From Lutispora thermophila DSM 19022 (GTDB taxonomy: Bacteria > Bacillota > Clostridia > Lutisporales > Lutisporaceae), in assembly GCF_900142105.1 (NCBI RefSeq), contig NZ_FQZS01000004.1, positions 124,001 through 188,000 on the forward strand: DNA of 64,000 nucleotides. Reading direction: 5' to 3'. The notes beneath the pieces are model-generated. The model was given only the letters and a program-made list of their open reading frames with translations, did not search any database and had not been told where the DNA came from. The first letter of the stretch is position 1, and each line of letters begins with the position of its first letter. Shown here in pieces: positions 36,810 through 46,987 of this stretch. Made by a program: the position numbers and the translations under genes.

Positions 36810-39800
36810 ATGAAGAAAGTTCTAGCACTCGTATTAGCATTTGCTTTGGTTTTCACATCAATTCCAGTAGCATTTGCTGATACAGAAGTTAGCGCTGAAG
36901 CTAAAGCACTTGCCACAATCGGCATGCTTCAAGGCGACGGCAATGGTGTGACTGTGGAATACACAGCCAAAGACCTTAACAAACTCACAGCTGCTATAAT
37001 GATCCTTAAGCTTAAAGGACTTTATGAAGACGCTGTGAAATATGAAGGAACAAACAATTTCGTTGACGCTGACAAAGTAGCATGGGCAGAAGGCAAAAAC
37101 ATTCTTGCTTATGTAAAAGACAATCCAATCGGATTCGGCGGCAATGAAAAAGGTGAATTTGGTCCATATGATACTCTAAGCGAGCAAATGTACTACAAGG
37201 TATTGCTTGAGAACTTAGGATACAAGCAGACTACAGCTGATGTAGCTGGAGATTTCGCTTGGGAAGAAGTTCTTACATTTGCTGAAAGCATAGGTTTAAC
37301 ACCTGCTAAAGCTGACAAGTTCACAATTGATGGACTTGCAAAAGCTACAGTTTCAGCTTTGAAAGCTAAGACTAAAGACGGTAAAGTTTGGGCACAGGTT
37401 TTAGTTGAAGCTGGCAAGATAGACAAGGATTTGGCAATCGCAGCTGGCATATTGGAAGAAGCTAAAGCTGTTGAAGTTGCTGTTAAATCAGTTAAAGCTA
37501 TCGGTAACACAGTAGTTGAAGTTGAATTTGAAGCTGAAGTAGAAAAAGCAGCAGCTGAAAATCTTGCTAACTACTCAATCGAAGGACTTGAAGTTAAATC
37601 AGCTTTACTTGATGGAACTAAGAAAGTTCTTCTTGAAACATCAGCTCAAACAAGTGGTAAGACTTACACATTAGTAATTGGCGAATCTAAATTCAATTTC
37701 GGTGGTAAGGCAAAAATAGCCGGAGCTCCTGAACTTAAGAAAGTTACAGGCACAGACACTGAAAGAGTAGAATTAGAATTTGACAAAGTTCTTGACTTTG
37801 AAACAGCTACAAATGTAGAAAACTACAGCATAGCTAATGTTAAAGTTGTAAAAGCTACATTAAACTCTGACAGAACAAAAGTTACTCTTGTTACTGAAGG
37901 CCTTGGCGCAAACAAGACTCATACAATAAAAGTTACAAATGTTAAATCAGTTGACGGTGTAGCCCTTAAGTCAGCTTCAAAGACTTTCTATTCAAAGAGC
38001 GACAAAGTAGCTCCAAAGGTAGAAAAGGCTGAAGCATTAACTTATACAAGAGTATTGGTTAAATTCAATGAAGAATTAGACAAAGAAACAGCTGAAAATG
38101 TTGAAAACTACACAATCGACAAGCTCACAGTTGAAAAAGCTGTATTGGTTGCAGATGATTCTGCAGACGAAGTAGAAAGATGGGTAGAACTTACTACTTC
38201 ACCACAAAAAGCTGGAACTTCCTACACTGTAAAGGTTAAAGGTGTAAAGGATACTTCAGTATTAGGCAATGAAATGGTTAAAGAGGCTTCTGCTAAATTC
38301 ACAGGCAAGGTTCAGGATAAGACTGGTCCTACTGTAAAGAAAGTAGAAGTATTGAACAGAAACAAAGTATTGGTTGAGTTCAGCGATGCTTCAAGACTTG
38401 ACTTTGCAACAGTTCAAGATGTTAACAACTATTCATTCAACAAAGACATTGCTGTTGAGAATGCAGAGTTAACACCTGGCTATACTGCTGATACTAAGAA
38501 AGTTATACTGACTGTATCAGACATGGCAGATAAGACTACTTATAAGCTTACTATTACAGGTGTTGCTGATGAATACGGCAATGAAATAAAGAAAGTTGAA
38601 AAGTCATTCAACTATAACAATAGTCAATTAGATGCATCAAAGATTAAGAGTGTAGTTGCTAAGTCTGCTACAAAGATTGAAATTAACTTCAGCAAATATC
38701 TTGATCCTGTTACAGCTAAAGATGTAGCTAACTATACTATAAACAACGATATCGGTACTCCTGTATCAGCTAAGATAAATGATGAACTTAATAAGGTTAC
38801 TCTTACTGTAAATGAACTTACAGAAGGTAAGACTTATAAAGTAACTATCAATGGTGTTCAGGACTTAGCTGGAAATACATTAAAGACAACTGCTAGCTTC
38901 GTTGCTTTGACTACTGAGAACGATATCGAAGCTCCTCAAGTAGAAGATATCACATCAGTTAACAGAATAGTTTTGAGAGTAACATTCTCAGAACCTATAG
39001 CAGTTAAAGGCAATGATAAGATCATCAAAGCGGTTATTAAAGAAGTAAGAAAAAATACAGAGATAGAATTGCCTCTTGGAGCAGTTTATGAAGGCGATAA
39101 AGTTCTTGAGTTCACAAATGCTGACAAATTTGAAGATGTAGAATATCAATTGGTAGGATTCAAATATGTAGCTGATAAAGCAGGTAACAAAGTTGCAATA
39201 GATGAAGAACTTACTTTCTGGGGTGATGTCAGCGTTGAAGAAAATGTTGACTTCTCTTGGGAACAAGTAAACGTTGCAAAATACAGACTTACATTCTCAG
39301 AGAAAGTAAAACTTATAGGAACAGATGCTAACTTCGTAGCTGATGATGCTGATGCTTTAGGCATGGATACTGTATGGTATCTGAAGAAGAAAGTAGCTGT
39401 AGATAAGAAAGCTTTCGATCAGAATATTAATGATAAGTTCCAGACTAAACATGGTATAAAGATAAACAACACTGATGACGAAAAAGAAGGACGTACAACA
39501 ATCGTTGCAAGTATGGAAGATACAGATGCTCCATATATTGAAAACGTAGAAGCAGAATACAGAAACAAAGTAAGAGTATACTTTAATGAAGATATTCAGA
39601 CTTATGGTAAGTATGAAATATCTTACTATGATGCAAATGGAAAGTTAAAGAAAGTTACTGTAAATGGTTCAAAAGACCCAGATAATGACAATGGCGTTAT
39701 ATTGAATCTGACCAATTTGTCATTAAAGTCAAGATTCACTTACACATTAAAGGTTGTTACACCTGTTCAGGACTTAGCAAACAATAAGTCTGAAAAAGAT

Positions 39801-41189
39801 GAAGAATATGACTTCCCAGGAACAGACTTAGTTGCACCTGATAACTACATCCTTGGTGTAGAAATAACTAACGGTAGAAACATAAAGGTTAAGACTTTTG
39901 ATAAGGTAGATGGTGCTACAGTTACCTTGTATGAAGGTAAGAAGGAAACTCCTAATGAAATCAAGGATATAATAGTAAATGTATCCGGAAAAGAAGTAAC
40001 AATTTCATTGTTGAAGACAGCTCTAAGATTAGATGTAGACTATATAGTAGTTGTTGACGGAATGGAATATAAATTTGAAGGAACAGTTTCTGACAATGTT
40101 ACTTTCTATGATGACGGTAACTATACAGTAATCACATATAGTGATATGAAAGAAACTGACGAAGTATATGTAAATGGAGCAAAGGCTACTGTAAACAAAG
40201 ATGGAAATGGAAAATTTGTAGACTTTAGAGTTTCAAAAGTAGAAGTAAAAACAATTTTAGTTCTAAGAGATGGAGTTGCTCTATACTTCTTCGTAGAAGA
40301 TGGAGTTGACAACCCAACTGTAGATACTGATGAAGCACTAGCTGATTTGTTAGAAGCATTGACTAACAAGAACTTAAGAAAGATTAAGCTCTCTAATCCT
40401 GGTGCTGTTATTGACCTAAAAGCAAATAATGATCTTGAAGGCAAACTAAAGATCGGAAGATTAGTAGATATAGACTTCAATGGTGCTGAAGTAAAAGGCG
40501 ACATTACATTTGATACTACAGAAGTAGGCCAAATGACTATTAGCAAAGGCAAAATAAACGGTGACTTAGTTGTTAACGTACCAAAGGCTGACTTTGTAGT
40601 TGGAACTGGCATGACAGTTACTGGAAATGTAACTATTAAAGACGTAAAGAGTAACTCATTCTATAACGAAGGAGTTCTTGGAACAGTAGTTGTAGAAGCA
40701 GCTAAAGCTATTAGATTGGTTAACAAAAATAATATAGATAAAGTAGCAATTAATACAACATCAACAGTAACATTAGAAAGTGCTAGAGATATAACTGTTG
40801 AAAACGTATTAGAAGATGGAAAAGCAAAAGTAGTTATTAATGGAACAACTTACGAGCTCAACAAAGGAGGAACTATAAAAACAAAGGATGAATCAGTTGT
40901 AAAAGAAGTATATGACGCTTTAGACATTAAAGTTGCTGAAGGTGATACAGTAGAGGCTGTTACTAAGGGCTTTAGCGTACAAGTTAAAGACGAAAATAAG
41001 GGTGTAAGCATTTCTTGGGAAAGCGATGACGAAGATGTAGTTACTATTGACGAAAATGGTAATGTTAAAGTTACTAGACCTGAAGATGAAGATGCAGTTG
41101 TTACACTAACTGCAAAAGTACAAAAAGGTCTTGTAGAAATGGTTAGAGAGTTTATTATCACTGTAATAAAGGCAGATAAGAAAAACTAA
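36810..41189 (+). CDS. Major S-layer protein with SLH region and Ig-like (Big_5) repeats
   Basis: 1459 residues. Signal peptide about 1-24 (VFTSIPVAFAD). The N-terminal region (about 25-215) is SLH-like and divergent (ALATIGMLQGDGN; IGFGGNEKGEFGPYDTLSEQ; TFAESIGLTPAKADKFT), for wall anchoring. A chain of SbsA-type Ig-like Big_5 repeats follows, about 220-880, each of the pattern VKKVEVLNRNKVLVEFS ... YSI/YTI ... KTYKVTI-GVQDLAGN. A Lys/Asp-rich C-terminal region and a final Big_2-like domain (WESDDEDVVTIDENG) complete it. Composition is rich in Lys, Ala, Val, Thr with uniform codon use, typical of an abundant S-layer protein. ATG follows AAGGAGG; strong promoter upstream, strong terminator downstream. 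Confidence 0.92.
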   Translation: MKKVLALVLAFALVFTSIPVAFADTEVSAEAKALATIGMLQGDGNGVTVEYTAKDLNKLTAAIMILKLKGLYEDAVKYEGTNNFVDADKVAWAEGKNILAYVKDNPIGFGGNEKGEFGPYDTLSEQMYYKVLLENLGYKQTTADVAGDFAWEEVLTFAESIGLTPAKADKFTIDGLAKATVSALKAKTKDGKVWAQVLVEAGKIDKDLAIAAGILEEAKAVEVAVKSVKAIGNTVVEVEFEAEVEKAAAENLANYSIEGLEVKSALLDGTKKVLLETSAQTSGKTYTLVIGESKFNFGGKAKIAGAPELKKVTGTDTERVELEFDKVLDFETATNVENYSIANVKVVKATLNSDRTKVTLVTEGLGANKTHTIKVTNVKSVDGVALKSASKTFYSKSDKVAPKVEKAEALTYTRVLVKFNEELDKETAENVENYTIDKLTVEKAVLVADDSADEVERWVELTTSPQKAGTSYTVKVKGVKDTSVLGNEMVKEASAKFTGKVQDKTGPTVKKVEVLNRNKVLVEFSDASRLDFATVQDVNNYSFNKDIAVENAELTPGYTADTKKVILTVSDMADKTTYKLTITGVADEYGNEIKKVEKSFNYNNSQLDASKIKSVVAKSATKIEINFSKYLDPVTAKDVANYTINNDIGTPVSAKINDELNKVTLTVNELTEGKTYKVTINGVQDLAGNTLKTTASFVALTTENDIEAPQVEDITSVNRIVLRVTFSEPIAVKGNDKIIKAVIKEVRKNTEIELPLGAVYEGDKVLEFTNADKFEDVEYQLVGFKYVADKAGNKVAIDEELTFWGDVSVEENVDFSWEQVNVAKYRLTFSEKVKLIGTDANFVADDADALGMDTVWYLKKKVAVDKKAFDQNINDKFQTKHGIKINNTDDEKEGRTTIVASMEDTDAPYIENVEAEYRNKVRVYFNEDIQTYGKYEISYYDANGKLKKVTVNGSKDPDNDNGVILNLTNLSLKSRFTYTLKVVTPVQDLANNKSEKDEEYDFPGTDLVAPDNYILGVEITNGRNIKVKTFDKVDGATVTLYEGKKETPNEIKDIIVNVSGKEVTISLLKTALRLDVDYIVVVDGMEYKFEGTVSDNVTFYDDGNYTVITYSDMKETDEVYVNGAKATVNKDGNGKFVDFRVSKVEVKTILVLRDGVALYFFVEDGVDNPTVDTDEALADLLEALTNKNLRKIKLSNPGAVIDLKANNDLEGKLKIGRLVDIDFNGAEVKGDITFDTTEVGQMTISKGKINGDLVVNVPKADFVVGTGMTVTGNVTIKDVKSNSFYNEGVLGTVVVEAAKAIRLVNKNNIDKVAINTTSTVTLESARDITVENVLEDGKAKVVINGTTYELNKGGTIKTKDESVVKEVYDALDIKVAEGDTVEAVTKGFSVQVKDENKGVSISWESDDEDVVTIDENGNVKVTRPEDEDAVVTLTAKVQKGLVEMVREFIITVIKADKKN

Positions 41190-41192
41190 AAT

Positions 41193-41220
41193 AAAAAGAA
41201 CCGGGAAACCGGTTCTTTTT
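41193..41220 (+). terminator. Terminator of the S-layer gene
   Basis: AAAAAGAACCGG / CCGGTTCTTTTT with GAAA tetraloop and T-run. Confidence 0.92.
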
Positions 41221-41334
41221 ATGGTTAATTTCAATGGTTAGAGTGGGTATTAAGTGTGAATGCCCGCTCTTCCTTTTTACCAAAAATTACATAAGATAAT
41301 ATGGTACTTTTCATTCATATATTCCTAATAATAT

Positions 41335-41363
41335 TTGAAAAACTCCTATCTTTGGTATATTAT
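41335..41363 (+). promoter_or_regulatory. Promoter of the glycan cluster
   Basis: TTGAAA, 17-bp spacer, TATTAT, 38 bp before the start of the first polysaccharide gene. Confidence 0.65.
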
Positions 41364-41400
41364 AGATATGTAAATCAAATATGATCAAGGAGTGCAGTAT

Positions 41401-43887
41401 ATGGTTAAAGCAATATCAGCATCAAATAGAAAATCAAGTAAAAAAGAAAATTGGTACATAAAGAATAGCAAATATATTGAATATACTTTCTTAGCAATAT
41501 TATCAATATTTATGATAATAATCCCCTTTTACAGAGGATTATTTTTTAGAGAAAATTATATGCCTGCTATAAGCTTTGTAAGCCTTCTTTACTTAGCCTA
41601 TTTGGTGTACAAGCTTTTAAGTAAAGAAAATAAAGTGGTTAATACATATCTCGATATAGCTGTATTAGCCATTCCAGTTTGTTATTTTATATCTTTCTTA
41701 TTTGGAGTTAATGCGAAGGATGCTTTTGATGCTGTACTTATATATTCTAGTTATTTTATGATATACAGAATTGCTTCTGGGTTATCAAGTAAAAATGAGA
41801 AGATAAGAAGCACATTAATAAATGTTATAATACTAAGTACTTTTGTCACAGCCTTTACTTCCATACTCGTGTTGGCGAAAGTCATATACTTAAATGGAGT
41901 AGTTGTTTATGACAGATTATATGGTTTATATCAATACGCTAACACTACTGCTTCAGTATTGGGAATTGGAATTGTACTTGCAATAAATACATTGATGAGA
42001 GCTGAAGACATAAAAGTTAAACTTATATATCAGATAGTCCTCACCACGCTATTGTCAACGTTTATATTTACATTATCTAGAGGAGCTTTTTTGGCCATAG
42101 CTGTTGTATTGCTCCTTTATTTTCTAGTGGTTGATGGACAAGGGAAATTGAAGTTGGTTCTGAATTTAATGATATCATTTTTATCAAACCTAATGTTTAT
42201 ATTTAAATACTATACGGAAGGTCAAGCAGAGTACAACAATATAATGACAGAATATATATTAAGCATTGTTATAGCTCTAGTATTGACCAGTATTTTACAT
42301 TTATTGTACAAAAAATTTTTAAAGAACATATCAAACAAGGCTGTAAATATAGCCTTTACATTTGTAGTGTTAATTTTTGCTGGCTTTATGGTGTTTATAT
42401 TATCAGCAAAAGAGTCAATAGAGTATAAAATTGAACATTTAACCGGAGAAGAAAAGTCATGGAAGAATACGACCATATATATGGAAAATATAAATAAATC
42501 AAAAGACTATTCTCTTGAATTTGATGTAAAGTCTTCTTTGGAGAATCCTAATAGCTATGGAGTAATAATAAGAAGCTATAATGAAAAAGAAGAATTTGAA
42601 GAGATATATAAAGAGTTTAATTCTGTTGGGAATGATTTTGAACATAAGAAAATAGAGTTTACAACTTTAAATGATACGTATCGTTTGGCTCTTTTATTTT
42701 ACAATTATGAAACCGATAGTTATACTATTTATACTAACATTGTTCTTAAAGATGATATGGGAAATATCATTAAAAAGCAGGATCGCTTTAAATATTTGCC
42801 TGATACAATAGCCAACAGATTTACAAATATAAAATTGGATGATAATAATGCTTCAAGCAGAATACAGTTTATAAAAGATGGTATAAAAGTATTTAAAGAT
42901 AATATAATCATAGGTGCCGGAGGAGGCGGCTGGAAAAATCTATATAGGCAGTATCAGTCAAGACCATACAACACAACAGAAGTTCACAATTTTTATGTCC
43001 AGTATGCCATAGAAGTGGGCTTGTTAGGACTAATTCCTTTGGTTGTTATTTTAGTTCAGCTTCTAATAGGATGTATAAAGGCTATTAATAATAGATCAAA
43101 TTATTTATCCATATATTTGGCAGTACTGTTAATGTTTATGCATTCATCAATAGACTTTAACTTGTCATTAGTAGCTGTAGCATATATATTATGGCTTCTT
43201 ATAGGAATATTAAACACAGATAGTAGTTTAAAGCAAATCATCCCTAAGTGTGAAAAGTGGAACCATATTGCTCTAGCAGTTTTATCATTGCTTATATTTA
43301 CTTTCTCTTCCACTAGAGTTTATGCTATAAACATTGGAAAAGAAGCTTCAAAGATTATAAATAAAGATATAAACAGATCGATTGAGTTATATGAAAAAGC
43401 GATTAAATATGATAAGTATAATGGGGCCTATAGGATTGACTATGCACAAATAATGAGCAAAAAATTAGATGAAGAAAAAGATAAAAAATATTATAATGAG
43501 GTAATGAACCAAATTGGTAAAGTAACTGAATATGAGCCTTATAATGCTGTTTACACTCCGAAAATAATTAATCTAATGTTATCTTGTGGGCACATTGATG
43601 AAGCAGTAAGCATGGCAAATATTAAAGTTAGTAAAGAACCTATGTTATCGGAATGGTATAATCAAAAGATAGAAGTAAATTATCAGATAGCCAAATATCT
43701 TATAGAAAATGATCAGGTTGATAATTCAATAACTTACCTTAAGAATGTTCTTGAAACAAAACAGCAACTGGAGGAAACAAACAGCAAATTAGCGAAACCG
43801 ATAAAACTGTCTCAAGAATATGAGACCAAAATAGAAACAGCTATAAGTTGGATGGAACAAGCTGACAGGATTGAGAACAGAGAGTAA
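41401..43887 (+). CDS. O-antigen ligase/polymerase-family membrane protein with C-terminal TPR-like region
   Basis: About 829 residues from ATG 41401, which is 8 bases after AAGGAG (a GTG at 41392 overlaps it). About twelve TM helices in residues 30-640. The Wzy_C-type loop has IIGAGGGGWKNLYRQYQSRP and the EVHNFYVQYAIEVG motif where WaaL/PglL ligases carry the catalytic His. A large extracytoplasmic insertion lies about residues 345-475. The C-terminal 180 residues are helical repeats (RSIELYEKAIKYDKYNGAYR, TPKIINLMLSCGHIDEAVSM). This architecture is typical of bacterial protein O-glycan ligases. Directly behind the S-layer gene, it could transfer the glycan to S-layer protein. That use is inferred. 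Confidence 0.85.
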   Translation: MVKAISASNRKSSKKENWYIKNSKYIEYTFLAILSIFMIIIPFYRGLFFRENYMPAISFVSLLYLAYLVYKLLSKENKVVNTYLDIAVLAIPVCYFISFLFGVNAKDAFDAVLIYSSYFMIYRIASGLSSKNEKIRSTLINVIILSTFVTAFTSILVLAKVIYLNGVVVYDRLYGLYQYANTTASVLGIGIVLAINTLMRAEDIKVKLIYQIVLTTLLSTFIFTLSRGAFLAIAVVLLLYFLVVDGQGKLKLVLNLMISFLSNLMFIFKYYTEGQAEYNNIMTEYILSIVIALVLTSILHLLYKKFLKNISNKAVNIAFTFVVLIFAGFMVFILSAKESIEYKIEHLTGEEKSWKNTTIYMENINKSKDYSLEFDVKSSLENPNSYGVIIRSYNEKEEFEEIYKEFNSVGNDFEHKKIEFTTLNDTYRLALLFYNYETDSYTIYTNIVLKDDMGNIIKKQDRFKYLPDTIANRFTNIKLDDNNASSRIQFIKDGIKVFKDNIIIGAGGGGWKNLYRQYQSRPYNTTEVHNFYVQYAIEVGLLGLIPLVVILVQLLIGCIKAINNRSNYLSIYLAVLLMFMHSSIDFNLSLVAVAYILWLLIGILNTDSSLKQIIPKCEKWNHIALAVLSLLIFTFSSTRVYAINIGKEASKIINKDINRSIELYEKAIKYDKYNGAYRIDYAQIMSKKLDEEKDKKYYNEVMNQIGKVTEYEPYNAVYTPKIINLMLSCGHIDEAVSMANIKVSKEPMLSEWYNQKIEVNYQIAKYLIENDQVDNSITYLKNVLETKQQLEETNSKLAKPIKLSQEYETKIETAISWMEQADRIENRE

Positions 43888-43912
43888 AATTATATAGGAG
43901 AGGTGTATATAA

Positions 43913-45208
43913 ATGCAGGAAGAAATAACTTTACGGGAATTAATAGAAATACTGCTAAAAGGTAAAAAACTCATAGCGATAATAACGGTTGTAGCAATTG
44001 TAGCATCAGGAATATTAAGCTTTCTGATCTTAGATCCTGTATATGAAGCAAAAACCATACTTATTGCTTCAGGAGTAAATGCAAAAGTACAAACTCAATC
44101 TCAATCGCAGGGAATCGAAGAATTATTGGATACTATGTCCAGATATCCTCAGATGTCCATAGAAACATATAAAGAGCAGATAAGTAATCCTCATATATTA
44201 AATCAAGTAATCCAAGAACTTAACTTGGAAGAGAAGGGTATTAACAGAGTACAGTTGAGAGACATGCTGAGTCTAAGTACTATAAAAGATACTAATTTGA
44301 TTACAATAGCAGTTAAACATAGTGATCCCGTATTGGCTGCAGATATTGCCAATACTGTGGCGAAAAAATTTACTGCCCATATATCAGATATAGCCAAGGC
44401 TCAGGCAGATAAATCATCTAATTATATAAAAACCCAGATGGATATAGAGAAGGAAAATCTTGATGCAGCATTGCTGGAATACAAGAATTATCTGGCACAA
44501 CCTAAAGGGCTATTAGAACTGCAAAAAGAAGTAAATTCAAAGACAGATCTCATAACTCAATATAAAAATGATTTGCTGAATGCAGAGATAGAAGAGAAAA
44601 AGATAACAGCATCTTTGGAAGCTGCGAAAAAGGAATTGGCAAATACTCCGGAAAGAATAACACTAAAAAAATCGATAGCAGATGACCCATTGCTTACACA
44701 ATATGCTGAAAATAAAAATGATAACACTATAAAAGATGTTCTTAATATAGATTTAGAATCTGAAGAGTTGAATAATTTATATATAAATTTGAAAAATCAA
44801 GTGAATAACTATGAAATACAGCTTTCTCAGATAAGAGCGCAGAAAGAAGCCTTATCTAAAGCTATTGAAGAAACTGCAAACGAATTGGAAACATTGCAGG
44901 TAGAGCTGGCAGAGAAACAGCATCAAGATAATATAATGAAGCAGAAAGTTGAGTTTGCCCAATCTACCTATGAAGCATTTCTCAATAAATATGAAGAAAC
45001 CAGAATATTAAAATCCTCGGACATAGGAGAAGCAAGTATAATTATAGTTTCACCAGCAGCAAGACCACTTACTCCTGTTGGGCCCAGAAAAATGTCGAAC
45101 ATTGCTATAGCAGCAGTATTAGGTTTTATGGTTGGAGTATTTGTAGTATTTTTCAAAGAATATTGGACTAGCACAAGCTCTACTGATAACAATTCCATAA
45201 AGGCATGA
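43913..45208 (+). CDS. Wzz-type polysaccharide chain-length determinant
   Basis: 431 residues. N-terminal Wzz domain with TM1 about 22-42 (LIAIITVVAIVASGILSFLI), a large extracytoplasmic coiled-coil part (about 150-350), then PAARPLTPVGPRKMSNIAIA leading into TM2 (about 395-415), and a short cytoplasmic tail. The Pro-rich PxxP...PxxP before TM2 is the family signature. No fused or adjacent BY-kinase domain is visible, unlike CapA-CapB pairs. It is 25 bp after the ligase gene and 11 bp before a glycosyltransferase, so part of the same operon. It controls polymer length in a Wzx/Wzy pathway. Confidence 0.9.
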   Translation: MQEEITLRELIEILLKGKKLIAIITVVAIVASGILSFLILDPVYEAKTILIASGVNAKVQTQSQSQGIEELLDTMSRYPQMSIETYKEQISNPHILNQVIQELNLEEKGINRVQLRDMLSLSTIKDTNLITIAVKHSDPVLAADIANTVAKKFTAHISDIAKAQADKSSNYIKTQMDIEKENLDAALLEYKNYLAQPKGLLELQKEVNSKTDLITQYKNDLLNAEIEEKKITASLEAAKKELANTPERITLKKSIADDPLLTQYAENKNDNTIKDVLNIDLESEELNNLYINLKNQVNNYEIQLSQIRAQKEALSKAIEETANELETLQVELAEKQHQDNIMKQKVEFAQSTYEAFLNKYEETRILKSSDIGEASIIIVSPAARPLTPVGPRKMSNIAIAAVLGFMVGVFVVFFKEYWTSTSSTDNNSIKA

Positions 45209-45219
45209 GGTAATCAAAC

Positions 45220-46371
45220 ATGTCTCTTAAAGTTATGCAGCTATCTTCTTTAGATATAACTATATATAAATTTATACTTCCTATGATGAAATCATTGAAA
45301 TCACAAAATTATGAAGTATTATTTGCTTGTAAGGACATGGGTTTTCATGATGAGATAAAGAAACAAGGGTTTGATGGATATAAAATAAATATTGATAGAA
45401 AAATTGATATTATAAGCAACATTAGAAGTGTCATAGAGATATATAGAGTATTAAAAAAAGAAAAGGTTGATATTCTTCATGTTCATACTCCAATTGCCGC
45501 AGCGTTGGGTAGAGTAGCTGCAAAATTGGCAGGAGTGAAGGTTGTATTTTATACAGTACATGGTTTTTATGTGGATAATCCTATTTTTTATAATGTTGAG
45601 AAGATATTGACAAGATACTTTACATACCATGTATTTACAGTAAACCAAGAAGACTATGATTTTGCCTTAAATAACGGTTTTGCAAGGAAGGATGAAATAA
45701 CAAACATCAATAGCGTAGGTATAGATATAAAGAGATTTAATCCAGTTAATTTTAATACCGAAGATAGGATTCAGATGCGAAACTCATTAAATGTTGATGA
45801 ATCAGATATCACAATAGGCTTTATAGGGAGATTAGTAAGAGAAAAAGGTATTCTTGATTTGGCAAAAGCATTCAGGGATATCGCCGATGAGTACCGTAAC
45901 TTAAAGCTCATAATAACAGGGCCTTCAGATCTTGATGAAAGAGATAAATTTGCAAATGATGAGTTAAGAAGTATCATCATTGAAAATAAATTAGAGGATA
46001 AAGTTATTTTTACAGGCTATAGAGAGGATATACCTGAGCTTTTGTCAATAATCGATATTTTTGTGCTTCCTTCATACAGGGAAGGTATGCCTGTCTCCCT
46101 TCTTGAGGCCATGGCAATGGAAATACCTGTTGTTGCTACAAATATTAGAGGGTGTAAAGAAGAAGTAAATGATGAATGCGGTATATTGTATGATAAGGGA
46201 GATATTGAGGGCTTGAAATATGCATTATCATGCCTTATAGAAGATAAAATGCTTAGACAAAAAATGGGAAAGAAAGGTAGATGTAGAGTCGTCCAAATGT
46301 TTAATGAAGAAGAATCTATCAGGAAGCAGTTAGAAGTATATAAGATGGTTATGGATGAGGTTACAAAATGA
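45220..46371 (+). CDS. Glycosyltransferase family 4
   Basis: GT-B retaining glycosyltransferase, 383 residues. N-lobe HVHTPIAAALGRVAAKLAG and YTVHGFYVDN, typical of the CapM/EpsD-like group. C-lobe IGFIGRLVREKGILDLAKAF and the EX7E nucleotide-sugar site SYREGMPVSLLEAMAMEIPV. Its stop overlaps the start of the next gene by 4 bp (ATGA), indicating coupling. Adds a sugar to the undecaprenyl-linked acceptor on the cytoplasmic face. Donor unknown; given the neighbouring PglC-type enzyme it may add the second sugar. Confidence 0.9.
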   Translation: MSLKVMQLSSLDITIYKFILPMMKSLKSQNYEVLFACKDMGFHDEIKKQGFDGYKINIDRKIDIISNIRSVIEIYRVLKKEKVDILHVHTPIAAALGRVAAKLAGVKVVFYTVHGFYVDNPIFYNVEKILTRYFTYHVFTVNQEDYDFALNNGFARKDEITNINSVGIDIKRFNPVNFNTEDRIQMRNSLNVDESDITIGFIGRLVREKGILDLAKAFRDIADEYRNLKLIITGPSDLDERDKFANDELRSIIIENKLEDKVIFTGYREDIPELLSIIDIFVLPSYREGMPVSLLEAMAMEIPVVATNIRGCKEEVNDECGILYDKGDIEGLKYALSCLIEDKMLRQKMGKKGRCRVVQMFNEEESIRKQLEVYKMVMDEVTK

Positions 46372-46976
46372 GGTTTCAGATTATTGTCAAAAACATATTG
46401 GATTTTATTTTTTCACTGCTGTTTCTAATTATATTGCTGCCTATATTTGTTATCATTGCTATAGTAATTAAATTAGATTCAAAGGGCAGTGCCTTTTTTA
46501 TACAAGAGCGAGTAGGAAAAGATGGCAAGTTATTTAAAGTATATAAGTTCAGGACGATGTATCAAAACAATAAGCAAATGAAAATAGATGAATATTATAC
46601 GGAAGAGAATGATCCCAGGATTACTAGAATAGGCAGGTTTCTCAGGAAAACCAGCCTTGATGAATTACCACAACTAATAAATATTATTAAAGGTGAAATG
46701 AGCTTTATAGGACCTAGGCCAACATTGAAATATCAGGTAGACCAATATAATGAATTTCAAATGCAAAGGCTTAAGATGAGACCGGGTGTAACAGGCTGGG
46801 CGCAGGTAAATGGCCGTAATAGCATACCTTGGTCTGAGAGAATAAAATATGATGTCTATTATGTAAATAATTACTCACTATTTTTTGATTTGAAGATATT
46901 ATTGAAGACCGTCAAGGTTGTATTGTCCCATGATGGTATATACGGAGAAAAAGAGAACTTTGTAATTAAGGATTGA
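46368..46976 (+). CDS. Undecaprenyl-phosphate sugar-1-phosphate transferase (PglC-type)
   Basis: Initiating monotopic phosphoglycosyltransferase of 202 residues, the short form with a single N-terminal re-entrant helix (FIFSLLFLIILLPIFVIIAI). Core motifs: FIQERVGKDGKLFKVYKFRTM, DPRITRIGRFLRKTSLDELP (catalytic Asp-Glu), GEMSFIGPRPTL, RPGVTGWAQVNGR. It links a sugar phosphate to undecaprenyl phosphate to start the repeat unit. Together with the following PglD-like and aminotransferase genes it suggests a bacillosamine-type diNAc sugar as first residue, which is an inference. Confidence 0.94.
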   Translation: MRFQIIVKNILDFIFSLLFLIILLPIFVIIAIVIKLDSKGSAFFIQERVGKDGKLFKVYKFRTMYQNNKQMKIDEYYTEENDPRITRIGRFLRKTSLDELPQLINIIKGEMSFIGPRPTLKYQVDQYNEFQMQRLKMRPGVTGWAQVNGRNSIPWSERIKYDVYYVNNYSLFFDLKILLKTVKVVLSHDGIYGEKENFVIKD

Positions 46977-46987
46977 TGGAAGTAAAT

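Noticed and set aside
40121-41161. Long antisense ORFs opposite the S-layer gene
   Set aside because: Low-complexity Ser/Thr/Pro translations that mirror the repetitive codon use of the sense gene; no RBS.
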